Of a DNA stretch of 44,280 nt, positions 34,819 through 43,035 are shown piece after piece. Each line of letters begins with the position of its first letter. Position 1 is the first letter of the stretch. Made by a program: the position numbers and the translations under genes. The notes under the pieces were generated by a model. It saw only the letters and a program-made list of their open reading frames with translations. It was not told the origin of the DNA and searched no databases. Source of the DNA: Cytophagales bacterium (GTDB lineage Bacteria > Bacteroidota > Bacteroidia > Cytophagales > Cyclobacteriaceae); NCBI GenBank assembly GCA_013298505.1, contig JAAFHY010000019.1:1-44280 (forward strand), read 5' to 3'.

Positions 34819-35823
34819 ATGAAAAAAATCTATACCATCAGTCTACTCATTGTGCTTTTTAATTGCGCACCTAAAAAGGAAATCAAACAAACAAGCCTTA
34901 CTGTTTCTTTCGAGCGATTGAGCCCGTTGCTTGACGCTGTAATGTCCAACGAAGTAACGGTTTCTGTAATCGCCCAAGGTTGTGAATGGAGCGAAGGGCC
35001 GCTATGGTTAGAAGATAAGCAAATGCTTTTGTTTTCAGATGTACCTACAAATACGATTTATCAATGGACGGAAAAAGAGGGAGCAAAAGTCTATTTAAAA
35101 CCATCAGGATATACTTCTACAATACCAAATCCTAAAGTACAAGGCTCTAATGGGCTTACCCTAGATGCAGAGGGGCACCTTATTATTTGCCAACATGGCG
35201 ACCGCAGAATCGCGATGATGAATTCTTCTATCGACCAACCCAAAGCGGATTTCACAACCATTGCATACGAACTAAATGGCAAACGTTTCAATAGCCCCAA
35301 CGATGTCGTTGTTAACAATTACGATTTTTATTTTACCGATCCACCCTATGGATTGATAAAACAAATGGAAGATTCTTCGAAGGAAATTCCTTTTCAAGGC
35401 GTGTATCAATTTACATCAAACAAGAAAACACTGATTTTGATTGACTCCCTCACTAGGCCGAATGGTCTTGCTTTTTCCCCTGACAATAAAAAACTCTATA
35501 TCGCTAACTCCGATCCGGAAAAAGCGGTATGGTATGAATATGAGCTAAATGCTTTCAGGCAAATTGTGTCTGGCAAAATATTCTATGATGCCACAGTAAA
35601 TACAAAAGATGAGAAAGGCTTACCTGACGGAATGAAAGTAGATGCTCAAGGAAATATTTTTGCAACCGGCCCAGGTGGTATTTGGATTTTTAGTGGTGGC
35701 GGTGAGTTACTCGGAAAGATAAAAGTGCCAGAAGCTACCTCCAATTGTGCGCTTACACCAGATGGAAAAACACTATTTGTGACCAACGATATGCAGGTGC
35801 TTAAGATTAAGTTAAGAAATTGA
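34819..35823 (+). CDS. SMP-30/gluconolactonase family lipoprotein
   Basis: The 334-residue protein has a signal peptide ending in a lipobox-like LFNC (Cys16). The six-bladed propeller shows the metal-site pattern of the family: Glu59 in WSEGPLW, Asn161 in NSPNDVVV, Asn215 in TRPNGLAF and Asp270 in GLPDGMKVD. Members hydrolyse sugar lactones or related esters with a divalent metal; here the enzyme would act in the periplasm or at the outer membrane. The exact substrate is open. It is followed 65 bases on by a small membrane protein gene. Confidence 0.87.
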   Translation: MKKIYTISLLIVLFNCAPKKEIKQTSLTVSFERLSPLLDAVMSNEVTVSVIAQGCEWSEGPLWLEDKQMLLFSDVPTNTIYQWTEKEGAKVYLKPSGYTSTIPNPKVQGSNGLTLDAEGHLIICQHGDRRIAMMNSSIDQPKADFTTIAYELNGKRFNSPNDVVVNNYDFYFTDPPYGLIKQMEDSSKEIPFQGVYQFTSNKKTLILIDSLTRPNGLAFSPDNKKLYIANSDPEKAVWYEYELNAFRQIVSGKIFYDATVNTKDEKGLPDGMKVDAQGNIFATGPGGIWIFSGGGELLGKIKVPEATSNCALTPDGKTLFVTNDMQVLKIKLRN

Positions 35824-35841
35824 ATTGATTTCAGTTTGCTT

Positions 35842-35890
35842 GTTTCTAGTTGCTGGAAACTGGAAACCTAGAATTTGAGACTTGAAATAT
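35842..35890 (+). repeat. Heptanucleotide-periodic array running into a start codon
   Basis: Seven consecutive seven-base units (GTTTCTA, GTTGCTG, GAAACTG, GAAACCT, AGAATTT, GAGACTT, GAAATAT) end at the ATG of the next gene at 35889. The first units are near-complements of the middle ones (AGTTTC versus GAAACT), so part of it can fold. Confidence 0.6.
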
Positions 35891-36125
35891 GAAACTATTG
35901 ATTGAAACCATTGGTTGGATTGGCTCTGTATTCGTTATTGGTGCTTACGCCCTCAACAGTTATCAGAAAATAAAATCCGATTCACTGCAATTTCAACTGA
36001 TGAATTTGGTAGGTGGTATTTTGTTAATCGTTAACAGCATCTACAAAGAAGCATACCCGTTTACGTTTATCAATTCGGTTTGGGTGGTGATTGCGATTAG
36101 TTCGTTGATTAAGAATAGAAAATAA
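35889..36125 (+). CDS. Small membrane protein, CBU_0592-like
   Basis: This 78-residue protein has three hydrophobic segments (about 5-22, 36-49 and 57-73). It contains IGWIGSVFVIGAYALNSYQKI and LQFQLMNLVGGILLIVNSIYKEAYPF, matching the small membrane family that I recall as CBU_0592. The function is unknown. It starts at the end of a heptanucleotide array and precedes the serine hydrolase by 12 bases. Confidence 0.72.
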   Translation: MKLLIETIGWIGSVFVIGAYALNSYQKIKSDSLQFQLMNLVGGILLIVNSIYKEAYPFTFINSVWVVIAISSLIKNRK

Positions 36126-36137
36126 ATTTTGACTGCC

Positions 36138-37628
36138 GTGAAAAAAAATCTGCTATTACTCCTATTTGCCTGCAATATCAGTTTTGCGCAAGATCTATCT
36201 AAACAGCTTAGAGAATTTGACACCTACGTTGACAATGCACGCAAAGAATGGCAAACACCAGGCTTAGCTGTGGCCGTGGTAAAAGACGGAAAAATCATTT
36301 TCAAAAAAGGGTATGGTGTGCGTGAAATTGGAACAACTAATTTAGTTGATACTCAAACCATCTTTGCCTGCGCCTCTACTACCAAAGCCCTGACGGCCGT
36401 TTGCATGGGCATGTTAGTAGATGAGGGAAAAGTCAATTGGAACGACCCTGTCAGCAAATACTTGCCCGACTTTAAGTTGTATGATGTCAACGTGACACGT
36501 GAATTGAAAATCCGAGATTTGTTTATTCATAACAGTGGTGTAGGTAATGCAGACTTCTTGTGGGGGGTCATGGATGTTTCGTCCGAAGAGGTATTGAAGA
36601 AAATGGAATTGGTAAGACCTTCCTACTCAATGCGGTCGAGTTTCATTTATCAAAACATCTTTTATTTGGTGGCTGGCAAAGTAATCGAAAACGTGTCCGG
36701 GCAGAAATGGGAGCAATTTATTGTCAATCGCATTTTCAAACCCTTGGGCATGAACCGTACGTTTTCACAATTGGCGAATGTGAAAGGAAATAATCAATCA
36801 AAGCCACACTATTTTTATAACAACGCCATTCGTACCATTACTCCTTCCAGTCCCGATAAAATTGGTCCGGCTGGTAGTGTGTACTCGTGCGTTGACGACA
36901 TCAGCTTGTGGATGCAATGTATGCTCGACAGCAGCAAGTACAATGGTGGTCGGTTGCTGAAGCCTGCTACTTGGACTGAAATGTTCAAACCTCAAATACT
37001 CGTTCCTGCAAGTGAGTTTTATCCAACCATGCAACTAATAAAACCGAATTGGATGACATACGGACTCGGTTGGTTTCAGCACGATTACAAGGGGAAGAAA
37101 ATTAATTACCACACGGGCAGTTTAGCGGGCGAGGTTGCCATTCATGCACAGTTGCCAGATTCGAAATTGGGCGTCTACGTTTTTGGTAATTACGACCATG
37201 CCGAAGTGCGCCACGCATTGGTCTATAAAACATTCGACTTGTTTGCGTTGGGCGGCAACCGCGACTGGAGCAAAGATTTTTTGAAGTTGTATGGAGACAT
37301 CAAAGCGCAAGGTGAAAAAGCCGAAAAAGATTTTGAGGCAAAACAAGTGGCCAATACAAAGACATCATTGCCCCTATCTGCCTACGAAGGAAAATACACC
37401 GACAAACTTTACGGAGAAGCTGAAGTGAAAATTATCGATGGTAGTTTGAAGATTACCACCAATAATTTTTTAACCGCCACTGTGCAGCACTGGCATTTCG
37501 ATACCTTCCGCGGAGATTATGAAAAGGGTTGGTACGGAAAAGCTCTCGTCCAATTCTTTCTGAACGCGAAAGGTGAAGTAGAGAAGTTGGAGTTTGAAGG
37601 GATGGGGTTTGTGAGACATAAAAAGTGA
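36138..37628 (+). CDS. Class C beta-lactamase-fold serine hydrolase
   Basis: The product is 496 residues from GTG 36138, which begins a clean signal peptide (MKKNLLLLLFACNISFAQ); a TTG at 36129 is a less likely start. Active-site motifs: SxxK at Ser80-Lys83 (CASTTKAL), YxN at Tyr171-Asn173 (YQN) and HTG at 325-327 in place of KTG. A C-terminal beta domain (about 400-496, LSAYEGKYTDKLYGEAEV) resembles DUF3471. Members are periplasmic esterases, D-aminopeptidases or PBP-like enzymes; true beta-lactamase activity is not implied. Confidence 0.87.
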   Translation: MKKNLLLLLFACNISFAQDLSKQLREFDTYVDNARKEWQTPGLAVAVVKDGKIIFKKGYGVREIGTTNLVDTQTIFACASTTKALTAVCMGMLVDEGKVNWNDPVSKYLPDFKLYDVNVTRELKIRDLFIHNSGVGNADFLWGVMDVSSEEVLKKMELVRPSYSMRSSFIYQNIFYLVAGKVIENVSGQKWEQFIVNRIFKPLGMNRTFSQLANVKGNNQSKPHYFYNNAIRTITPSSPDKIGPAGSVYSCVDDISLWMQCMLDSSKYNGGRLLKPATWTEMFKPQILVPASEFYPTMQLIKPNWMTYGLGWFQHDYKGKKINYHTGSLAGEVAIHAQLPDSKLGVYVFGNYDHAEVRHALVYKTFDLFALGGNRDWSKDFLKLYGDIKAQGEKAEKDFEAKQVANTKTSLPLSAYEGKYTDKLYGEAEVKIIDGSLKITTNNFLTATVQHWHFDTFRGDYEKGWYGKALVQFFLNAKGEVEKLEFEGMGFVRHKK

Positions 37629-37650
37629 AATTAGATGTTAAATTTGCAAG

Positions 37651-39252
37651 ATGAAAATATCAAAACTAGAAATCATTAATTTTAAAAGGTTCACCCACTT
37701 GTCAATAAGTGGCATACCAGAATTTTCAAAATTAATTTTACTTGTAGGTGCCAACGGTAGCGGCAAAAGTTCTGTGTTCGATAGTTTTGACTGGTTAAGT
37801 AAAGGGCTATCTAAGGGTTATCCTCCCGATGGGATGGAATACTATCGAAAAGATATCAAGTCAGAATCAAAAGTAAATGTCATGTTTCATGAGGGGATTA
37901 ACATAAGAAAGATTGAAAATGTGTTTGAAGGACCTATTGAGATTTCCAGAAGATTCATTGGAAGAAGTAGTATCCGAATTGTACCCAGAATAACTAACAA
38001 CTCAAATGTTGATGCCATATCAATAGATGCTGATAGTCCTAGTTCGTATATTGATAATGATACACGATTTCTTAATGATATTAACCTATATATGAATCAG
38101 ATTGACTCTGCTCTAAGAGAACCAGTGTTCAAAGGACAACAGGCTGATACCTTGAAAATATTTCAGGATCAAATCAAGCCACTAAATGATTCATTGGCAA
38201 ACATTTTTGGGGGTAGTGAAGAAACCCAAATTAAGATAGCAGAATACAGGAGTGCCACCCCTAGTACAAATGCACGGTTGATATTCAAAAAAGGTAAATC
38301 AGAAATTAACTACGATTTGCTAAGTCACGGTGAAAAGCAGGTTGTGATTTTATTGTTAAACTTCCTAGTAAGGAAAAAGTACTATGTTAACTCGATTATC
38401 TTCATTGATGAAATGGATTGCCACCTTAATACATCACTTCAATATCGATTATTGGAAGAAATCGTCTCCAAATGGATACCAGATAGTTCTCAGTTATGGA
38501 CCGCATCACATGCTCTTGGATTTATTGACTTCGCTAAAAAATCAACTCAAGCATCTACGATAGATTTTGACTTACTGAATTTTGATTCAAAACAAGAAAT
38601 TCGTCCAAGCAACAAAGAAAGTATTGATGTCTATGAAATAGCTGTACCTAAAAATCTACTGTTTGAAATCATGAATAAGAAAAGAATTATTTTTTGTGAA
38701 AATCAAAATGATGAATTCTATCAACTAATGAATGTCAAAGATTGCTTATTTGTTGGATTAGCTGACTCCAGAGAAGTCTTCTTACAAATTAAAAGAGACA
38801 AAAGATACCATGGCTTACGGGATAGGGATTATTTGATGGAATCTGAAATTCAAAGGCTAAAAAACCACTATCCAAATCTATACATTCTTCAATATTACAA
38901 TTTCGAAAATTATCTTTATCATCCAGATAACATTGAGGAGCTAAAAATAGAAGCATTCCAAAAGAATGAATACATAAAAGAAATAAGGCAACAGAAAAAC
39001 GATAGCTATGAAAACACTTTAATTAACCTCAAAGCATCGAGAAGTTATGAAGAATTTAAGACAGATAAAATAAAATCTGAGGGGATTGACGAGATTATTC
39101 AATCGCTTAAAAGTGAAGACTTCGAAACCTATTACAGATTTTTTGATATGAAAAAATTCTCAAAAGGCTACTTAGAGAAATTAAATTTGAGCAAAACAAC
39201 TTTATGCCAGACTAACTGGTTCAAATTAAAATTGGAAGAAATTCTTAAATAA
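37651..39252 (+). CDS. AAA ATPase fused to a DUF4435/Toprim-like domain, merged PARIS (AriA-AriB)-like defence protein
   Basis: This is a 533-residue protein in two parts. The ATPase part (1-320) has Walker A GANGSGKSS (33-41), an ABC-type signature LLSHGEKQ (223-230), Walker B IIFIDEMD (249-256, Asp253/Glu254) and an H-loop His287 (TASHALGF). The C-terminal part (about 340-533) has FCENQND (Glu350), GLRDRDY with Asp391 and Asp393, and YNFENYL (Glu419), the layout of DUF4435, a Toprim-like nuclease domain. Family knowledge: PARIS consists of an AAA ATPase (AriA) and a DUF4435 effector (AriB), and merged forms are known. The gene stands alone and is visibly more AT-rich than its neighbours, consistent with horizontal gain. 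An OLD-like nuclease is the alternative. Confidence 0.75.
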   Translation: MKISKLEIINFKRFTHLSISGIPEFSKLILLVGANGSGKSSVFDSFDWLSKGLSKGYPPDGMEYYRKDIKSESKVNVMFHEGINIRKIENVFEGPIEISRRFIGRSSIRIVPRITNNSNVDAISIDADSPSSYIDNDTRFLNDINLYMNQIDSALREPVFKGQQADTLKIFQDQIKPLNDSLANIFGGSEETQIKIAEYRSATPSTNARLIFKKGKSEINYDLLSHGEKQVVILLLNFLVRKKYYVNSIIFIDEMDCHLNTSLQYRLLEEIVSKWIPDSSQLWTASHALGFIDFAKKSTQASTIDFDLLNFDSKQEIRPSNKESIDVYEIAVPKNLLFEIMNKKRIIFCENQNDEFYQLMNVKDCLFVGLADSREVFLQIKRDKRYHGLRDRDYLMESEIQRLKNHYPNLYILQYYNFENYLYHPDNIEELKIEAFQKNEYIKEIRQQKNDSYENTLINLKASRSYEEFKTDKIKSEGIDEIIQSLKSEDFETYYRFFDMKKFSKGYLEKLNLSKTTLCQTNWFKLKLEEILK

Positions 39253-39255
39253 CCA

Positions 39256-40395
39256 CTACCCAATCTCAATCACCACATCATCGGTCATTGGGTGACCTAC
39301 ACAAGTAAGGACGTAACCTTCGGCACGTTCACTTTTTGAGAGGCCTTCTTCTTCATCCAATTTTACTTGTCCCGACAAAGCTTTTCCGCGGCAAGCGGTA
39401 CACAAACCACTTTGGCACGAATAAGGCAAATCGATGCCTTGGTCGAGAGCGGTTTCCAGAATCGTTTTATTGTGCGGAACAGCAATGGTGTGCTCGTTAC
39501 CATCGTAACGAATCACCACATCACGAGTTTTCTTTTCGTTACCGGATGATGCAGCTTCTTCTTTCTTTGGCTTATCCAATACGCCTGCCACAAAACTCTC
39601 CTTGAATACTTTCTCTTTTGGAATTTGATGCTCGGCCAACAGTGCCTCCACATTTTTCATCATGCCCTCGGGGCCGCACATCAAATAAGTTGTTTTTTCT
39701 AAACCCCAATCCGGAATTCGTTCAAATAACTTAACCAACATTTCTTTGTTCAATAAACCAGACAGACCTTGCCAATTCATGGGTGCATTGTCTAAAATAT
39801 GAATCAAGTGCAAGCGGCCTTCATAGGCAGTCTGCAATTGTTCGAACTTTGTCTTGAAAATAATGCTGTCGATGTCGCGGTTGCAGTAGATGAGCGAACA
39901 AATGCTATCGGGCTCTTGATTAAGTAAGCTTTTGATGATGGACATCATTGGGGTAATACCCGAGCCACCTGCAAATAGTACTAAATGTCTTTTATTCTCT
40001 TTCTTAAATTCGGTTGTGAATTGCCCCATCGGTTCCATCACTTTCAGCCTATCACCAGACTTTAAATTATCAGGCAGCCAGTTTGACATCAAGCCTTTGT
40101 CAACCCGCTTTACACTAACAACTAAATCTTTGTCTACAAAGGGAGAGCTACACAACGAATAGGCCCTACGCACCTCCTTGCCTTGCACGGTAGTAATCAA
40201 TGTTAAAAACTGTCCTGATTTATAGGGAATATTGCCTGAGGATGGTTGTTGGAAGGCAATGGAAATAGCGTCTTTTGTTTCAGCTATAATTTCTTTCACA
40301 ATCAGATCGTGGTAATGTGGGCCTGATGCAGCCTCTCCTTTACCTGTTTGTGTGCTAGGCGTGCTTTCTTTTTTCTTGAATAATCCAAATGCCAT
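39256..40395 (-). CDS. FAD/NAD(P)H oxidoreductase with C-terminal 2Fe-2S ferredoxin domain (PaaE-like)
   Basis: This 379-residue cytoplasmic protein has an FAD-binding barrel with RAYS (77-80), an NAD(P)-binding domain with GGSGITPM (143-150) and CGPEGM (240-245). A plant-type ferredoxin domain has cluster ligands Cys327, Cys332, Cys335 and Cys365 (C-x4-C-x2-C-x29-C). This order (reductase then ferredoxin) is that of PaaE and Hmp-like oxygenase reductases. No oxygenase genes are nearby, so the electron acceptor is unknown. The gene is convergent with the AAA-DUF4435 gene, three bases apart. Confidence 0.9.
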   Translation of the reverse strand: MAFGLFKKKESTPSTQTGKGEAASGPHYHDLIVKEIIAETKDAISIAFQQPSSGNIPYKSGQFLTLITTVQGKEVRRAYSLCSSPFVDKDLVVSVKRVDKGLMSNWLPDNLKSGDRLKVMEPMGQFTTEFKKENKRHLVLFAGGSGITPMMSIIKSLLNQEPDSICSLIYCNRDIDSIIFKTKFEQLQTAYEGRLHLIHILDNAPMNWQGLSGLLNKEMLVKLFERIPDWGLEKTTYLMCGPEGMMKNVEALLAEHQIPKEKVFKESFVAGVLDKPKKEEAASSGNEKKTRDVVIRYDGNEHTIAVPHNKTILETALDQGIDLPYSCQSGLCTACRGKALSGQVKLDEEEGLSKSERAEGYVLTCVGHPMTDDVVIEIG

Positions 40396-40430
40396 ATTCT
40401 TTTCTTTTAAAACCCAAATTTAAGGATAAG

Positions 40431-40470
40431 GTTTCAAGTAACTAGTTTATAGTCTCTGATTTAAAACTTG
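40431..40470 (+). repeat. Heptanucleotide-periodic array
   Basis: Five seven-base units, GTTTCAA, GTAACTA, GTTTATA, GTCTCTG and ATTTAAA, followed by ACTTG. They lie upstream of the reductase start and next to the GC-rich element. Confidence 0.5.
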
Positions 40471-40474
40471 CTTT

Positions 40475-40567
40475 GCGGCAGGGATTGAACGGCCTGTTTG
40501 AGCCCCAATGGGTATGCGCGGTTGGTGGCGAGTAGTGAAAGCCCGGCCCCGCCTCGGGGGCTGCCCA
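40475..40567 (-). repeat. GC-rich structured intergenic element
   Basis: About 93 bases with roughly two-thirds GC in a background near 40%, with several self-complementary stretches (for example CCCCG/CGGGG at 40547-40559). On the minus strand it starts seven Ts past the DUF5916 stop codon and reads GGGCAGCCCCCGAGG ... GGGCTTTCACTACTCGC ... CCGTTCAATCCCTGCC. It codes for nothing recognisable. From memory similar elements recur between genes in Bacteroidota; this is unverified here. It may end the DUF5916 transcript or be a REP-like repeat. Confidence 0.55.
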
Positions 40568-40573
40568 AAAAAA

Positions 40574-42952
40574 TTACAGATTTAACCAGTAGGTGAATTT
40601 TATAACTAGTGCTTGTACATTGGTACGGGCATCTGCCGGGAATTTACTTTCTACATGATTGTACACAACGAAAAAGTCTGATGCCGGCCTAAAGCGCCAC
40701 TGCAAGCGAGCATTGAGATTATAGCTATCAAACCTCGTATTGAATTGCAGAACAGACGTAAAAAAAACCTTTGAGGTAAAGGTGAGATCCAAACGTGGTC
40801 GGATCAATAAAAATTCGGTACTCCCATACGGCTCTCCGAGTTGCAGAACATTGTAATCTGTTGTGAGCGCTACACTACCGTAGGGCTGATAGCGGTAACT
40901 AATGGTGGCACGATAGCTTTGCCGTGTTCCGCTATAGAACTGGCCAAGTGTTGACTCTGCCGAATAGTTAAGTACTTTTCTGGTATTTGAATTATACTGA
41001 ACATTAAACTCAGTCCACTCAAATTGATTTCCTGTACGGTAGGATGTTTTACCACGCGGGAAAAGGGGGTTAAAATCTTCGGGCAACTTTTGAAAAACTC
41101 GACTTGCCGATATTCCAAAAGAAGATGTATTGAGAAAATTAGCATTGTAATCTATTGTGATGGTGCGATCCGTTAATTTGCCAAAATCACCTTTAAAATA
41201 ATTTTCAAAAATACTTGGGCTAAACGTATAGTTTATTTCGGCACCAAGGTTTGTAGTCGCAATTGGAGATTGTTTAGGATAAAAGTTTCCTTGCACGCGG
41301 GCAAATCCGCTCATGTAGCCTGGGTAAACATCGAGCCCTGGAACAAAACCAGTTTCGGCAACATAATTTCTGCCTACATAATTGTTCGCTAAAAAAATAT
41401 TTAGCGGCCTTGTATTATAGCCTAAAAATAAACCGGTTGAATAGTTTTCGCTGCTATGAAAGTCATCGATGGACTGATGATAATATAAGTCGCCCGACCA
41501 TTTATTACTCTTGGTGATTAAATTAAAATCGGCACCTATTACGCGATTGTATTTATTAAGCACGGTATCGTTGCCCACAATCTTTACCAAATCCTTTTGA
41601 TAGAATTTTTTTCGCTGGTAGTTACCGAGATCAAGTGATTGTTTATCTACAATAAATAAATCAATATTAGACCTCGAAAAAATTTGGCGTTGAATAATAG
41701 CCATCGAATACATTTGAGCGGGTAAACCCAGCGATCCCCTTTCTTCGGTACGCATATTTAGTACACCCACTCTCCAATTCTTACCTACTTTACCACTAAG
41801 GCGAGCACCATATTGAATGGCTACTGGGCGGGCATTATTGGTGGAATCTAAAACTAAGCCGATGCGTCTGGTAAAAAAAGGCCTGGTATCGGGGAAGCCC
41901 GGTGTTGAGAAAAGATCGCTGTTTTCTAAAAAGAATTGCCTCCTTTCGGGAAATTGAAATTCGAAACGAGTTAAATTAATTACTTGTTGATCTACTTCTA
42001 CATTAGAGAAATCGGGATTAATTGTTAAGTCTAAATTGAGCGATGGACTTACGGCTATCTTAGCATCTACACCAATGGCGCGATCAACAGAAACAGACTC
42101 GTTCTTTTCAATATTTTGTGAAGCATTGCCTGCTATGTAGGGGATCACGGAAATATTAGCGCCTGCGTGTGGGGCAGATGTTTCCCAATGCAATTTGCCC
42201 GAGTAGGCAAAAGATGCCGGAACAAACTGGATAGGGGTGGCAATCCAACTCGAAATCTGGTTGCGCTTTACATCGTTGCGTAAAAAGGTAACGTTCCAGT
42301 CTTTTACGTTGTGGTTGTACCGGAAAGACTTAAACGGAATCGCGATCTCTGCAACCCACTTATCTGAATAGCGCGTTGTATGCGAATACCACTTGTTATC
42401 CCAACTGTTACTAAACGAACCATCGCCATCTTGCCCACCTGCGGAAATGATACCTTCTGACTGTACGCCATAAGGTGTAATGGTAAAGAAGAAGCCGTTG
42501 GTGTAATCGTTGAATGGATCTAAATAAATACCAATATTATCGTTATTACTCCAATCAATGTCACGCCTAAGCGATTGCACAATATCTGGTTTGCTATCGT
42601 CATAACACACAAACGATATGTATAGAAAGTGATCGTCAAATGATACCCGCGCCTCTGATTGAAAAGTAGGTGGCAATGAATCGACCGGATAATTCATGTA
42701 AAAATTAGTTGCAACCGATGCATTGGTCCAGGTTGTTTCATCGAGTTTACCATCTAGCACAATAGGGGCAACGGCTTTGGCAATACTTAGACCTGTGCCT
42801 GGCTTATTTTTAGGGATTTGAGACACCAAAAGTACTGGCGAGAGCCATAGTGCAAGCAACAAAATAGAAAAAGGAGTTTTCAATAGAGACAAATAAACTG
42901 TAAAAATAGCAAGAGATGCACGAGTGTAAAAACCATTGGTGTAAACGAGCAT
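40574..42952 (-). CDS. DUF5916 outer-membrane-type protein, paralogue of the one at 29550
   Basis: The product is 792 residues from ATG 42952, with the hydrophobic signal at residues 24-44 (LKTPFSILLLALWLSPVLLVS). A TTG at 42883 would give a more usual signal peptide, so the start is uncertain. The N-terminal CBM9-like part (PIVLDGKLDETTWTNA, ARVSFDDHFLYISFVCYDD) and DUF5916 landmarks (LDLTINPDFSNVEVDQQVINL, FPERRQFFLENSDLFS, ending LVIKFTYWLNL) match the protein at 29550-31805. It is monocistronic, with the GC-rich element after its stop. Confidence 0.85.
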   Translation of the reverse strand: MLVYTNGFYTRASLAIFTVYLSLLKTPFSILLLALWLSPVLLVSQIPKNKPGTGLSIAKAVAPIVLDGKLDETTWTNASVATNFYMNYPVDSLPPTFQSEARVSFDDHFLYISFVCYDDSKPDIVQSLRRDIDWSNNDNIGIYLDPFNDYTNGFFFTITPYGVQSEGIISAGGQDGDGSFSNSWDNKWYSHTTRYSDKWVAEIAIPFKSFRYNHNVKDWNVTFLRNDVKRNQISSWIATPIQFVPASFAYSGKLHWETSAPHAGANISVIPYIAGNASQNIEKNESVSVDRAIGVDAKIAVSPSLNLDLTINPDFSNVEVDQQVINLTRFEFQFPERRQFFLENSDLFSTPGFPDTRPFFTRRIGLVLDSTNNARPVAIQYGARLSGKVGKNWRVGVLNMRTEERGSLGLPAQMYSMAIIQRQIFSRSNIDLFIVDKQSLDLGNYQRKKFYQKDLVKIVGNDTVLNKYNRVIGADFNLITKSNKWSGDLYYHQSIDDFHSSENYSTGLFLGYNTRPLNIFLANNYVGRNYVAETGFVPGLDVYPGYMSGFARVQGNFYPKQSPIATTNLGAEINYTFSPSIFENYFKGDFGKLTDRTITIDYNANFLNTSSFGISASRVFQKLPEDFNPLFPRGKTSYRTGNQFEWTEFNVQYNSNTRKVLNYSAESTLGQFYSGTRQSYRATISYRYQPYGSVALTTDYNVLQLGEPYGSTEFLLIRPRLDLTFTSKVFFTSVLQFNTRFDSYNLNARLQWRFRPASDFFVVYNHVESKFPADARTNVQALVIKFTYWLNL

Positions 42953-43000
42953 TCATTTTTTAGGTTGAATAGAAGGTGTTAATGGCTTGTTAATTTAAGC

Positions 43001-43008
43001 TACTTTTG
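43001..43008 (+). promoter_or_regulatory. -7 promoter box of the helicase gene
   Basis: TACTTTTG matches TAnnTTTG exactly, 18 bases before the proposed TTG start. No well-spaced TTG is seen upstream, so only the -7 element is supported. Confidence 0.4.
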
Positions 43009-43035
43009 AATCTGAAACTTTAAACTTGGAATCAT
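43008..43035 (+). repeat. Short heptanucleotide-periodic run
   Basis: GAATCTG, AAACTTT, AAACTTG and GAATCAT read as four seven-base units across the helicase start region. The run is short and overlaps coding sequence, so it is the weakest of the six arrays. Confidence 0.35.
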
